Source: an uncultured Pseudohongiella sp.
Lineage (GTDB): Bacteria; Pseudomonadota; Gammaproteobacteria; Pseudomonadales; Pseudohongiellaceae
Assembly: GCA_951812715.1 (NCBI GenBank)
Contig: OX638323.1
Span: 2,212,577 to 2,276,576 of the forward strand
Reading direction: 5' to 3'
Length of the DNA stretch: 64,000 nucleotides
Shown: positions 1-8,870 of the stretch, piece after piece
Numbering within the stretch: position 1 is the first letter of the stretch
Layout of the letters: the number at the start of each line of letters is the position of its first letter
The notes under the pieces: model-generated
The model's input: only the letters and a program-made list of their open reading frames with translations
What the model was told of the DNA's origin: nothing
Database searches by the model: none
Translations under genes and position numbers: made by a program

Positions 1-249
1 TCCGAGGAAGGCATAAGGCGGGATATGAATCAGGGATTCGCCGACGTCCGGGCAGATGTGACCAGTTTCCAGGGTGATATAGGCGCACTCCAGGTTGACG
101 TTGCCGGATTGCAAGCAGATGTGGCAGGTCTCCAGCAAGGCGTTGGCCGACTCGAAGATAGCGTTTACGAACTCAACGGCCGTGTTTCCAAAATCGGGGG
201 AGCGATTGCAATCGGGCCAGACAAGGAAAACAGTCCGGCTCAGCCTTAG
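1..249 (+). CDS. C-terminal part of a coiled-coil protein (5' end outside window)
   Basis: The frame is open from the first base, so the gene probably starts upstream; the first ATG inside the window is at 25. The visible 80 or so residues are heptad-like, with repeated DVAGLQAD-type units, which predicts a long parallel coiled coil. There is no membrane segment or catalytic motif. Its stop codon overlaps the stop codon of the convergent recQ by a few bases. Function unknown; DUF1640-like or tail-fibre-like coiled coils look similar, but nothing here decides between them. Confidence 0.55.
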   Translation, partial: SEEGIRRDMNQGFADVRADVTSFQGDIGALQVDVAGLQADVAGLQQGVGRLEDSVYELNGRVSKIGGAIAIGPDKENSPAQP

Positions 250-2204
250 TTGCCCGACGGCCGACTTGCCGCGCCGTCGCCGTCGCGCGAATCCAGCCGG
301 TATTGGATCGGCTCTTCCTCTTTGCCCGTGGCGTCGTCGAGCGAAGCATTAATCTCTGCCAGGAAATACTTGGCGAATCGTTCGAGTTTGACGGCGCCGA
401 CGCCGCTGATGGTGGCGAATTCCGCCTCGGTGCGCGGCTGCCGCCGCGCTATTTCGATCAATGTCCGGTCAGCGAAAACCACATACGCGGGAACTTCCCG
501 CTCTTTTGCCAACTCCAGCCGCAATGCCTTGAGTCTGGCCAGCAGAGCGGTTTGCTGTTCAGTCAAAGTCTGTCCCGCCAACAGTTGTTCCTGTTTCCGC
601 GCCTGCCGCCGCTCGGATTTCGAACTGCGCGGAACTACCGTGTCTTTCCGGTACAGGAACTTGCCCTCGCCCCGGATCAGAGCACGGCCTTTGGCGGTGA
701 TCTTGATGCCGCCATAACCGGCGATATCGATTTGCAGGAAACCGGCCGCGACCATCTGCCGAATCAGCGAGCGCCATTCGTTCACGCTGCGCTGCGCCCC
801 GGCGCCGAAACAGGCCAGACGCTCATGGCGGAAGCGTGTGATCTTTTCCGTCTGGGCCCCGCGCAGAATGTCGATCAGATGCGCCGCGCCGAAAAGTTCG
901 CCCGACTGTTGCGAGGCCTGCAGAATCACGCAAGCTTCCTCGGTTCCATCCACGCGTTCCGCTGGCGTCAGGCAAGCATCGCAGTTGCCGCAAGGCTCGA
1001 TTCGCTCTCCGAAATATTCGAGCAAGGCCACGCGGCGGCAGGCCGGCGCTTCGCAATAGCCAAGCAGGGCGTCGAGCCGCTTGTGTTCCCGCCGTCGCCG
1101 CTCGTCTCCGGCTTCCTCGTTTTCGATGAATTGGCGCCGCATTCTGATGTCTTCAAGTCCGTAGAGCATATGCGCTTCGGCCGGCGCGCCGTCGCGTCCG
1201 GCCCGGCCGATTTCCTGGTAGTAGGCCTCCACGCTGGCGGGGAGGTCGGCGTGAAAGACGTAACGCACATCGGCCTTGTCGATGCCCATGCCGAAAGCGA
1301 TAGTGGCGACAATGACCACGCCGGGTTCAGTCATGAAAACGTTTTGATTGGCTTCCCGTTCCTCAGAGCTCATGCCGGCGTGGTATGGCAGGGCGCGTAT
1401 TCCTTTCCCGGCCAGCATCGCGGCGCAATCTTCGGTTTTTCTGCGCGAGAGGCAATAGACAATGCCGCTGTCGTTCTCGAAGCGCGAAACAAAATCCGCA
1501 AGCTGGCGCTTCCATTCGCGTTTCATTGTCACCGTCAGGCGGATGTTGGGGCGGTCGAAGCCGAGCACGAATTGTTCGACATGGCCGCCGAACAGACGCT
1601 TGGCGATATCGCCGCGAGTAGTTTCGTCCGCGGTAGCGGTCAATGCGGCAATGGGAACGTCCGGGAACAACTCCCGCAGCCGGCTCAGGTCGGCGTACTC
1701 GGGACGGAAGGCCGGTCCCCATTGCGATATGCAATGAGCCTCGTCAATCGCAAACAGTTTGACGGGCAAGCGCTTGAGCGCGGCCAGCATGCGCTCGGTC
1801 ATCAGCCGTTCGGGAGACATGTAAAGTAATCGCGTGCCGCCTGCCGCGACCAGCTTCCAGGCTTCGATGTTTTCGCCGCGCTCATTACCGGAATGAATGC
1901 CGTCGGCGGCGACGCCGGCGAGTTTGAGCGCGGCCACCTGGTCCTGCATCAGGGCTACCAGGGGCGAGACCACGATGGTCAACTCGTCGAGCAGCAGAGC
2001 CGGTATCTGGAAGCAGAGCGATTTGCCGGAGCCGGTTGGCATGACGGCAAGAGCGTTGCGGCCCGTGAGCAGGGCATTGATCACGGCTTCCTGGCCGGGT
2101 CTGAACTCGCTGAAGCCGAAGGTTTCTTGCAGGATTCGACGCGCGCCGGCCATTTGCGGACTGGCGCCTGGGGATGAGATTGCTGGCTCGGCGGCGGAAG
2201 TCAT
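246..2204 (-). CDS. recQ: ATP-dependent DNA helicase RecQ
   Basis: 3'-5' superfamily 2 helicase acting in recombination and fork repair. Visible in order: Walker A PTGSGKS (about residues 56-62), DEAH box (154-157) followed by the RecQ loop QWGPAFRPEY, motif V/VI (IAFGMGIDKADVRYV and YYQEIGRAGRDG), a four-cysteine RecQ zinc-binding region (about 385-420), winged helix, and a C-terminal HRDC domain. At 652 residues it is slightly longer than E. coli RecQ, through short extensions at both ends. The aromatic-rich loop has Pro-Ala where E. coli RecQ has His-Asp. The gene lies 31 bp downstream of a small membrane-protein gene on the same strand and may be cotranscribed with it. Confidence 0.96.
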   Translation of the reverse strand: MTSAAEPAISSPGASPQMAGARRILQETFGFSEFRPGQEAVINALLTGRNALAVMPTGSGKSLCFQIPALLLDELTIVVSPLVALMQDQVAALKLAGVAADGIHSGNERGENIEAWKLVAAGGTRLLYMSPERLMTERMLAALKRLPVKLFAIDEAHCISQWGPAFRPEYADLSRLRELFPDVPIAALTATADETTRGDIAKRLFGGHVEQFVLGFDRPNIRLTVTMKREWKRQLADFVSRFENDSGIVYCLSRRKTEDCAAMLAGKGIRALPYHAGMSSEEREANQNVFMTEPGVVIVATIAFGMGIDKADVRYVFHADLPASVEAYYQEIGRAGRDGAPAEAHMLYGLEDIRMRRQFIENEEAGDERRRREHKRLDALLGYCEAPACRRVALLEYFGERIEPCGNCDACLTPAERVDGTEEACVILQASQQSGELFGAAHLIDILRGAQTEKITRFRHERLACFGAGAQRSVNEWRSLIRQMVAAGFLQIDIAGYGGIKITAKGRALIRGEGKFLYRKDTVVPRSSKSERRQARKQEQLLAGQTLTEQQTALLARLKALRLELAKEREVPAYVVFADRTLIEIARRQPRTEAEFATISGVGAVKLERFAKYFLAEINASLDDATGKEEEPIQYRLDSRDGDGAASRPSGN

Positions 2205-2235
2205 GATTCAAGATCCTTTTGCCTTGTTCCTGGAC

Positions 2236-2607
2236 TTATTCAATGCCGCTGGGGACCTCTCGCAGGGGAATTCCGCAATGCACGCATTTGCGGATCATCA
2301 GATTTATCAGGATATTGCGCACGAAAAATTGTCGGCCGCAGCCGGGGCAGTTGCGGCGCGCCATATCGAGGGCGAAGCCGGACCAGATTGCAATGTATAC
2401 GAGCATGAAGACATCGATTTCGCGTCGTTCCTCGAGCAGCAGCCAAACTCCTGTGATGTAAACGGGCAATGTCCAGAAACAGACCAAGAGCCGGGTACGC
2501 GCGCGCTCGATTCGTTTCAGCGCTCTGACACGGGCCAACCCGCTCTTGCGCGCGGCCTTGTCTCGCAGGCTTTCTCCGGGTTTGCCCGGGCCGGATGGGG
2601 TTGCCAT
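2236..2607 (-). CDS. Small two-TM membrane protein with a zinc-ribbon-like CxxC pair
   Basis: Start set at the ATG at 2607 because GAGGAG lies six bases upstream; a longer reading frame to 2718 lacks such a site. The 123-residue product has a basic N-terminus, two adjacent hydrophobic helices separated by a short acidic turn, and then CPGC and CVHC motifs about 20 residues apart, which suggests a cytoplasmic zinc ribbon. No family name recognised. It is located immediately upstream of recQ on the same strand; a functional link is not shown. Confidence 0.7.
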   Translation of the reverse strand: MATPSGPGKPGESLRDKAARKSGLARVRALKRIERARTRLLVCFWTLPVYITGVWLLLEERREIDVFMLVYIAIWSGFALDMARRNCPGCGRQFFVRNILINLMIRKCVHCGIPLREVPSGIE

Positions 2608-2821
2608 GGAATTCTCCTCACGTTGGGGTTCCGGGCCATCCCCGATTCGGGACGGGCTACGGGCAGCGTATCCAACTTGTTTTATATTCGCAAACCGGAG
2701 CCTTGTCCAATGAGACAAAACACTACCGGCATTTCGGTGATTGCGGCGACGCCCAAATTTACCGAGATTACCTTATCGCCAAAACAAACTCTTTTCCGCG
2801 CGCGCCGATTTCGAACCTGAC

Positions 2822-3442
2822 TCAAAGTAAAAACTCGCTTAGTTGGGAGAGGCCGATTAAAACAAGAACCAGGGCCAGAGCTTGGTTTACGAGTTTGGCC
2901 GCGGATTGAAGGCGGGATTTCAGGTAGCTGGCCAGAGCTATGAAGCCGCTCAGGGCTGCCAGCTTGCCGAGGAACACGCCTGCCAGGAAGGCGGCGAGGA
3001 GGAAACCCTGGTAATTGAAGGCGAAGTATTGGCTGATTACCGCCAGAGCCAGGATCCAGAAGGGGACAGCTTGCGGGTTCAATGCGGCTATCAGCAAACC
3101 GCGGCGGAAGTAGGAGCCTTGGGAAGGAGGGGCTTGCGATAGTTCGGTCCTGGGCTTGCGGGCGAGCAGGATTCCGGCAAGCGCGAAGAAGCCCAGGGCT
3201 ATCCCCAGGCGAAGCCAGGGATTCATTTGCAGAAAACTGCTGATCACCAGGCCGAAACAGATGGCAATGATTGCTTCGCCGATTTCCACGATGCTTGCCG
3301 CCAACGCGAGTTCCGCGCCGCGGCCACGGTCGTGGTCAACCGTGGCCTTGACTACCGCCAGATTGATCGGGCCGAACGGAATCGTGCCGCAAAAACAGGC
3401 CGCCGCGCCGACCAGAAAATACACCCATACCGGCTCCATCAC
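2822..3442 (-). CDS. LysE/RhtB-family amino-acid exporter
   Basis: Inner-membrane exporter of the LysE superfamily (206 residues, typical length). Six hydrophobic segments are visible, and the N-terminal signature around GTIPFGPINLAVVKA is the LysE-type G-P-x-N motif. The substrate is not predictable. Its start overlaps the stop of the upstream ABC exporter gene in an ATGATG arrangement, so the two are translationally coupled and probably cotranscribed. Confidence 0.88.
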   Translation of the reverse strand: MMEPVWVYFLVGAAACFCGTIPFGPINLAVVKATVDHDRGRGAELALAASIVEIGEAIIAICFGLVISSFLQMNPWLRLGIALGFFALAGILLARKPRTELSQAPPSQGSYFRRGLLIAALNPQAVPFWILALAVISQYFAFNYQGFLLAAFLAGVFLGKLAALSGFIALASYLKSRLQSAAKLVNQALALVLVLIGLSQLSEFLL

Positions 3443-5271
3443 TGGTATCCCTTCGCCTGCAATTTGAACAGTCTGGCATACTGATTGTCTGCTCGCAGCA
3501 GTTCCGCGTGGCTGCCTTCTTCCGTGATTTTGCCCTGGTCCAGCACGATGATGTGATCAGCCATACGCACCGTGGAAAAGCGGTGCGAGATGATGATCGA
3601 AATCCGGTTCGCGGTCAGCTTGCCGAAATGGGCGAAGATTTCTGCTTCGGCGCGGGCGTCGATGGCGGCGGTGGGTTCATCCAGAATCAGGATATCCGCC
3701 TTGTTGCGCATGAATGCCCGGGACAGCGCGATCTTCTGCCATTGGCCGCCGGAAAGTTCCTTGCCATCCTTGAACCAGGTGCCGAGTTGAGTGCGGTAAT
3801 CGCTGGGAAGTTGGTGAATGAATACATCCGCCATGCCCTTGCGGGCCGCTTCGCGTACTTGTGGCTCATTGTCGAGTTCCTCCACGTCGCCGATGCCGAT
3901 GTTCTCGCCGACCGGCAATTGGTAGCGCGCGAAATCCTGAAAAATCACGCCGATCTTGCGGCGCAAGGCTTCGATTTCCCACTCCGAGAGTTCCAGCCCT
4001 TCCAGGACGATGCGACCCGCCGAAGGCGTGTACAGCCGGCTCAGCAACTTGATCAGGGTGGTCTTGCCGCTGCCGTTTTCGCCGACGATGGCAAGGCTCT
4101 CGCCCGGCCGGATATGCAAGCACACATTGTCCAGGGCAGGTTTGACGCTGCCCGGATAACTGAAACTGACATTTTCGAAGCGTACCCCATCGTCCGGTTC
4201 GGGACCCGAGTCCCGGTCTCCCGTGGGCTCCGGCACTTCGTGATTCAGATATTCGGTCAAGGTGGACAGATAGAGGTTGTCCTCGTACATACCGTTCACC
4301 GCCGCCAGACTATTGCTGATAGCTGTCTGGCCCAGCCGGAACTGGGCGATATACATGGTCATCTGGCCGATAGTAATCGCGCCCGCGATTGCCGCGAAAC
4401 CGACCCAGCCATAGGCAAAGTACAAGGCGGCGCTGGAAAGCAGGCCGAGCAGGTAGCCCCAGAAGTTGCGCCGCAACACCAGACTGCGATCTTCCTTGTA
4501 TATGTTGCGGAAAATGTTGACGTAACGCTGCAAAAACAGCTTGCCCAATTGCAGTAATTTGACCTCTTTGACCCCGTCTTCCCGGGTCAGCACCATTTCC
4601 AGATAGAACTGCATACGCCGTTCCGGTGAACGGCGGCGCATAACGCGAAACGCCTGTCCGGAGAAATTGGCTTCGGAGACGAAGGCGGGCAGGCCGGTGA
4701 GGACCAGCAACACGACTACCCACGGCGAGAATTGAAACAGCCAGGCGCCGATGGTCAACAGGGCGATCAGGTCACGCAACAGGTCGAATGTCTTTACCAC
4801 CAGGCCAAGCGGGCGGCTCGAAGCTTCGCGCCTGGCTCGCAACAGCTTGTCATAATATTCGGCGTCCTCGAAATGACTCAGTTCCAGAGTCATCGCCTTT
4901 TCCAGAATCATGACGTTGATTTTGTTGCCGAGCAGAACTTGCAGGATCGACCGGCTGACAGTGTTGGCTCGCTGTGCGCCCGTCATCAACACCACCAGCC
5001 CGGCTTCCACCAGCACATAGAACAGCACATCGGCTCTTGCCTGGACGACCGCGGCAGCGTTTTCGGCTGCAATGGCGGTGGCCACGGCATCGACGAATAA
5101 TCCGCCGATGAACGTAATCAAGGCGGGGAGTACGCCGTTGACGATGGTGACAACAGCCATTACCAGCGTCAGCGCTGCGCTGGTATCCCAGACGATGCGC
5201 ATCGCCAGCGCGCTGTATCGGAACACCGCCAAAAAGCGGGTAACTGGATTGGAGGGAGGCTCAGCCGCCAT
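3439..5271 (-). CDS. ABC exporter, fused permease-ATPase (half transporter)
   Basis: 610 residues. The N-terminal half has about six TM helices of the type IV (exporter) fold. The C-terminal nucleotide-binding domain has Walker A GENGSGKTT (about 396-404), signature LSGGQ, Walker B ILILDEPT and the switch His in IIISHR. It presumably homodimerises to export a lipid, peptide or drug; nothing identifies the substrate. First gene of a two-gene unit with the LysE-type exporter downstream (overlapping stop and start). Confidence 0.9.
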   Translation of the reverse strand: MAAEPPSNPVTRFLAVFRYSALAMRIVWDTSAALTLVMAVVTIVNGVLPALITFIGGLFVDAVATAIAAENAAAVVQARADVLFYVLVEAGLVVLMTGAQRANTVSRSILQVLLGNKINVMILEKAMTLELSHFEDAEYYDKLLRARREASSRPLGLVVKTFDLLRDLIALLTIGAWLFQFSPWVVVLLVLTGLPAFVSEANFSGQAFRVMRRRSPERRMQFYLEMVLTREDGVKEVKLLQLGKLFLQRYVNIFRNIYKEDRSLVLRRNFWGYLLGLLSSAALYFAYGWVGFAAIAGAITIGQMTMYIAQFRLGQTAISNSLAAVNGMYEDNLYLSTLTEYLNHEVPEPTGDRDSGPEPDDGVRFENVSFSYPGSVKPALDNVCLHIRPGESLAIVGENGSGKTTLIKLLSRLYTPSAGRIVLEGLELSEWEIEALRRKIGVIFQDFARYQLPVGENIGIGDVEELDNEPQVREAARKGMADVFIHQLPSDYRTQLGTWFKDGKELSGGQWQKIALSRAFMRNKADILILDEPTAAIDARAEAEIFAHFGKLTANRISIIISHRFSTVRMADHIIVLDQGKITEEGSHAELLRADNQYARLFKLQAKGYQ

Positions 5272-5355
5272 AGCTTGCTGATCCTGGATTCAGATCGAAA
5301 ACAAAGGTCGCATGGACCACGACAGGCTAACCCTAACGGGTGAGAGGAGATAAAG

Positions 5356-5383
5356 AAAGGGGGGTCGGCTTCCAGTCCCCTTT
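5356..5383 (-). terminator. Hairpin just downstream of the methyltransferase pseudogene
   Basis: AAAGGGG at 5356-5362 can pair with CCCCTTT at 5377-5383 across a 14-base loop. The hairpin lies 18 bp past the stop of the minus-strand methyltransferase remnant and upstream of the ABC exporter. The following T-run is weak on both strands, so this is a plausible but unproven terminator. Confidence 0.4.
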
Positions 5384-5401
5384 GAATTTTATCCGCGCAG
5401 A

Positions 5402-6133
5402 CTACTGACGGACGAGCTTGAGCAGATTACGGTCGGTATTTCTGCCAAGATTGGGATCGAACGGGCCCAGAGTATGGTCATCGTCCGGATTGTCGAGCAG
5501 GTCGCTGTTCTCTGCCACCTCGAAGTCGCCGCTTTACGTAAGGGACGCGACCAGATCATCGTACGCGATGCGATGCAAGGCGACGTTATCGGCGCCAGCA
5601 GAGCCATCGTGGTCGATTACTCCGAAAATTCCACCGGGACGCAGCATCTGCGCAACCGAGGCTAGAAACCCCTGGGCAGCTTCCGGATCAGGATTGTATA
5701 GGTCATGAAAATTCAGGGCGGTCAGCGCGAAGTCAACCGAGCCCGCCGGAATGTCGTTGATCGGCTGCTGCCAATGTTCGACGTTGGAAAGGCGCGCCAG
5801 CTTGTCGTTGATCGTATCAATCTGACGCTCCAGGAAACCGGGCAGGGGATCCTGATTCTGCATGTACACATGTCCGCTGTCTGCAACCGCGTAGGACAGC
5901 GCCTCGGTATACCAGCCGGCGCTCGCGACCAGATCGATAACGGTCATGCCTTGTTCCAGGCCGAGGAATTCAAGCACGGCGGGGGCCTGTCGGCTGGCGT
6001 CCCGGTCCTTGTCCGCCTGGGGGCGATCCGGATTGGCCATCGCCTGCTCAAGCGCGGCGGTGTCGAGCTGGGCATGAGCTGCATTGCAAAGCAGAAAGCC
6101 GGCGGCCAGTAACGAGAAAAAGGTTTTCCTCGG
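5402..6133 (-). pseudogene. Decayed periplasmic class I SAM methyltransferase gene
   Basis: One continuous frame from 6133 to the TAG at 5402 encodes a signal peptide (RKTFFSLLAAGFLL...AHA) followed by a SAM-methyltransferase-like domain (motif I VIDLVASAGWYTEAL, acidic motif around ALNFHDLY, C-terminal IDHDGSAG and DNPDDDHTLGPFDP). The frame is interrupted by an in-frame TAA at 5534-5536 with the family's usual C-terminus continuing unchanged behind it. At the 5' end a GGAG (6140-6143, minus strand) sits six bases before a CCG codon (6131-6133) where ATG is expected. No ATG, GTG or TTG lies between the upstream in-frame stop and the internal ATG at 6040. Two lesions make it a probable pseudogene; sequencing error is the alternative. 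Confidence 0.75.
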
Positions 6134-6206
6134 GAGTCACTCCAGGTGATTTGGGAAATCGAGCCGGAGTATACCGCGATTCGATAAAATTTCGCCGTAA
6201 AGTGAG

Positions 6207-7430
6207 CTATGCGCCAATGGCGCGGCGGGCGAGAAAATTTTTCAGCGGGGCGGCGCGGTCCACCAGGTTCAGGCCGGTATTGCGCAGCCAGCGCAGCGGC
6301 AGTGGCTGAGCGCCGAACAGCCGATGCAGCCCTTCCATGGCCCACATCATGCCCAGGTTGTCGGACTTGCGCCGTCGTTCGTAGCGGCGCAGAACGACCG
6401 GGTCATTCAGACGCCTGCCGGCAGCGAGGCCGGCGCGCAGTTCTTCCGCCAGCACCGCCACGTCCCTGATGCCGAGGTTCACGCCCTGGCCGGCGAGAGG
6501 ATGAATCGTATGCGCCGAGTCGCCGGCGAGCACGATGTTGTCCTTTACGTAGCTGTCCGCATGATGCTGGCGCAAAGGAAAACGGAAGCGCCGGTCGCTC
6601 CATTCGACTTCGCCAAGACGATGTTCGATGGCGAACGCAAGACGCGCGCGAAACTGCTCATCCGGTAACCGCAAGAGCTTTTCCGCCTCGTCCGGCTGCG
6701 TCGACCAGACAACGGAACTATGCCGGAACTCGCTTTCTCCCGCGGCTGCAAGTGGCAGAAAGGCCACTGGGCCGGTCTCCAGGAAGCGTTGCCAGGCAGT
6801 GAACTCGTGGGACCGGGCAGTTCTGACTGTCGTCACGAGCGCGGCCTGACCATAGTCCCATTCCGTGCTGGACATATTCGCCAGCCGGCGAATTGCCGAA
6901 TTTCCGCCATCTGCCCCCACCAGCAGACATGCCTGCAAACGCCGCCCCGATTCACCGATCAGCACCGACTCGCCACCATCTTCGGATTCCAGCGCGGCAC
7001 TCGTGAAAGGCGATACAAGACTCAGATTGTCCTGCCCGCGCAGGCGTTCATAAATCCCCGCCAGCACGATGGAATTCTCGACAATAGCGCCAAGACTATC
7101 CGCCCCCAGCGCTGCCGCGGAAAAATGAATCGATCCCGTCCCCTCCGCATCCCAGACACGCATCTCCCGATAATCACAACTGCGAACACCCTGAATCCAA
7201 CTCCAAACGCCAACATCCCCCAACACCTGCCGCGAAGACTCATTCAAAGCGCTAACCCGCGGATCAAACCGTAAATCAGACTCCTGAAACGGCAACTCGC
7301 CCTCATCCGGCAGCCGCTGTTCCACCAACGCGACCCGTAATTCCAGCCCATCCAGCAAACAAGCCAGCGTCGCGCCGACGATACCGCCTCCGGCGATGAC
7401 AAGATCGAACTTTTCCGCGCCCTCATTCAT
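6207..7430 (-). CDS. ubiI: FAD-dependent ubiquinone-biosynthesis hydroxylase (UbiI/VisC type)
   Basis: Class A flavin monooxygenase of the UbiH/UbiF/VisC/COQ6 family that hydroxylates the benzoquinone ring during ubiquinone synthesis. Visible: Rossmann GGGIVGA near residue 13, the central DG motif (VGADGGNSAIRR), and the FAD/ribityl motif GDSAHTIHPLAGQGVNLG near 300. The WDAEGTG and LGAIVENS segments fit the UbiI/VisC branch better than UbiH. In enterobacteria this gene directly follows ubiH; here maoC and a repeat array separate them. UbiF or UbiM specificity cannot be excluded from sequence alone. Confidence 0.85.
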   Translation of the reverse strand: MNEGAEKFDLVIAGGGIVGATLACLLDGLELRVALVEQRLPDEGELPFQESDLRFDPRVSALNESSRQVLGDVGVWSWIQGVRSCDYREMRVWDAEGTGSIHFSAAALGADSLGAIVENSIVLAGIYERLRGQDNLSLVSPFTSAALESEDGGESVLIGESGRRLQACLLVGADGGNSAIRRLANMSSTEWDYGQAALVTTVRTARSHEFTAWQRFLETGPVAFLPLAAAGESEFRHSSVVWSTQPDEAEKLLRLPDEQFRARLAFAIEHRLGEVEWSDRRFRFPLRQHHADSYVKDNIVLAGDSAHTIHPLAGQGVNLGIRDVAVLAEELRAGLAAGRRLNDPVVLRRYERRRKSDNLGMMWAMEGLHRLFGAQPLPLRWLRNTGLNLVDRAAPLKNFLARRAIGA

Positions 7431-7564
7431 GAACGCATTGTAACTTGTGTGAATCAGGCAGACATGTTTCCATCAGATCGAAGTAAATGAACTATATGTC
7501 TTGCACGATGTAAGGGGACTTGAGGGGGGAGTGCCTTTTCGAGTCGTTGGGGCGGAACGGCTTC

Positions 7565-7660
7565 GAACATGGCTCTGCGCCGCTCGGGACTGCGCGCGAA
7601 GCTGCGCTTCGTAAACGCTTGCTCTCGCCCGTGTCGGGTCGTTTGATGCTTCGAATTACC
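7565..7660 (+). repeat. Dispersed repeat family A, single copy
   Basis: Contains the core GCGCCGCTCGGGACTGCG followed by an AAGC-TGC-GCTTCG mini-hairpin and GTCGGGTCGTT. The same block occurs three times at 8.33-8.85 kb, and diverged copies occur near 24.3, 26.86 and 44.36 kb (the last in reverse). The rest of the 7431-7715 gap shows nothing else I can name. Confidence 0.7.
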
Positions 7661-7715
7661 GCTTGAGATGTGATGCTGCTAGACTGCCGGGCTTTGCACT
7701 GGCGGAGAGGATGAC

Positions 7716-8195
7716 ATGAACAAAGTGATTCCAGCGGATGCCTTGCAGGACCACGTCGGGCAAGAAGTCGGCGTGACCGACTGGCTGACTATCGGGCAGG
7801 AGCGGATCGACCAGTTTGCCGATGCGACCGACGACCACCAATACATCCATGTCGATGCCGAACGCGCCGCACAGACGCCTTTCGGCGGCACCATCGCCCA
7901 CGGATTTCTGACCTTGTCCCTGCTCAGCGCCTTCAGTTCCCGCGGCGGCGGTCTGAAACTCGAACATTCCGTGATGGGCATCAATTACGGTCTCGACCGG
8001 GTGCGCTTCGTGCATCCGGTGCGCTCCGGGCAGCGCGTCCGGGCGCGGTTCACGCTCACTTCCGCCCAGGAAAAGAGGTCGGGTTATTTCCTGCTGCGCC
8101 ATGCGGTGACCGTGGAAATCGAGGGCGAACAGAAGCCTGCGCTGGTGGCCGACTGGCTCGGCATGACCGTGGTGGACAAGAACGCCGGAGGCTAG
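7716..8195 (+). CDS. MaoC-family (R)-specific enoyl-CoA hydratase
   Basis: 159-residue hot-dog-fold hydratase, about the usual single-domain MaoC length. The hydratase motif is clear: FADATDDHQYIHVD with the catalytic Asp40 and His45, followed by the Gly-rich PFGGTIAHGFLTLSL. A strong GGAGAGG precedes the ATG. It is the only plus-strand gene between ubiI and ubiH and looks like an insertion into an ancestral ubiH-ubiI arrangement. Role inferred: hydration of trans-2-enoyl-CoA in fatty-acid or PHA metabolism. Confidence 0.9.
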   Translation: MNKVIPADALQDHVGQEVGVTDWLTIGQERIDQFADATDDHQYIHVDAERAAQTPFGGTIAHGFLTLSLLSAFSSRGGGLKLEHSVMGINYGLDRVRFVHPVRSGQRVRARFTLTSAQEKRSGYFLLRHAVTVEIEGEQKPALVADWLGMTVVDKNAGG

Positions 8196-8204
8196 TTTTG
8201 TGAC

Positions 8205-8226
8205 ATGCGGCATGGGACGCATGACA
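8205..8226 (+). repeat. Fragment of the 21-kb inverted-repeat element
   Basis: ATGCGGCATGGGACGCATGA matches the right arm of the element at 21235-21260 at all but one base over 22 bases. It appears immediately after the maoC stop; no partner arm is seen nearby. Confidence 0.55.
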
Positions 8227-8265
8227 CTAGAATGACCGGGCAATGTGCTTTCGACTCAGTTTGTA

Positions 8266-8866
8266 CGCGCCGTCCCTGGCGCGACTACTCGATTTCTTCA
8301 AGCCCCAGTCTCGATAGTCCAGTCGCGGAGCATAGCTCCGCGCCGCTCGGGACTGCGCACGAAGCTGCGCTTCGTAAACGCTTGGCCTTGCCCTTGTCGG
8401 GTCGTTCAGGCTTTCAAAAGCTTCGCTTTTGATCGGCTGCGCCGACCGGGTTCGTGCATTCTTTCAGAATTAACATGCCTTCCCTGGCGCGGCTACTTGA
8501 TTTCTTCAAGCCCCATTCTCGATAGTCCAGTCGCGGAGCATAGCTCCGCGCCGCTCGGGACTGCGCACGAAGCTGCGCTTCGTAAACGCTTGCCCTCGCC
8601 CTTGTCGGGTCGTTCAGGCTTTCAAAAGCTTCGCTTTTGATCGGCTGGCGCCGACCGGGTTCGTGCATTCTTTCAGAATTAACATGCCTTCCCTGGCGCG
8701 ACTACTCGATTTCTTCAAGCCCCAGTCTCGACAGTCCAGTCGCGGAGCATAGCTCCGCGCCGCTCGGGACTGCGCACGAAGCTGCGCTTCGTAAACGCTT
8801 GCCCTCGCCCTTGTCGGGTCGTTCAGGCTTTCAAAAGCTTCGCTTTTGATCGGCTGGCGCCGACCA
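8266..8866 (+). repeat. Three tandem copies of a 208-209 bp repeat
   Basis: The marker CCTGGCGCG followed by ACTACTCGATTTCTTC recurs at about 8275, 8483 and 8692, giving periods of 208 and 209 bp with few differences between copies. Each unit carries the family A core (GAGCATAGCTCCGCGCC hairpin, GCACGAAGCTGCGCTTCGT hairpin) and a second hairpin, CAAAAGCTTCGCTTTTG, before CGGCTG(G)CGCCGACC. Reading frames across the array are repetitive and antisense to one another, so none is called as a gene. The array ends a few bases before the ubiH stop codon. Confidence 0.9.
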
Positions 8867-8870
8867 GCCT

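Noticed and set aside
303..1829. Long plus-strand frame opposite recQ (and similar frames opposite ubiH, pepP, potD, amidohydrolase)
   Set aside because: High-GC antisense frames with no ribosome-binding site or recognisable domains, exactly overlapping well-supported genes.
5534..5536. Programmed readthrough or recoding of the TAA in the methyltransferase
   Set aside because: TAA is not a usual recoding codon here, no hairpin or shift site was seen, and the start codon is also lost, so decay is the simpler reading.
8266..8866. CRISPR array
   Set aside because: Units are 208-209 bp, nearly identical along their whole length, with no unique spacers and no cas genes nearby. It is an ordinary tandem repeat.
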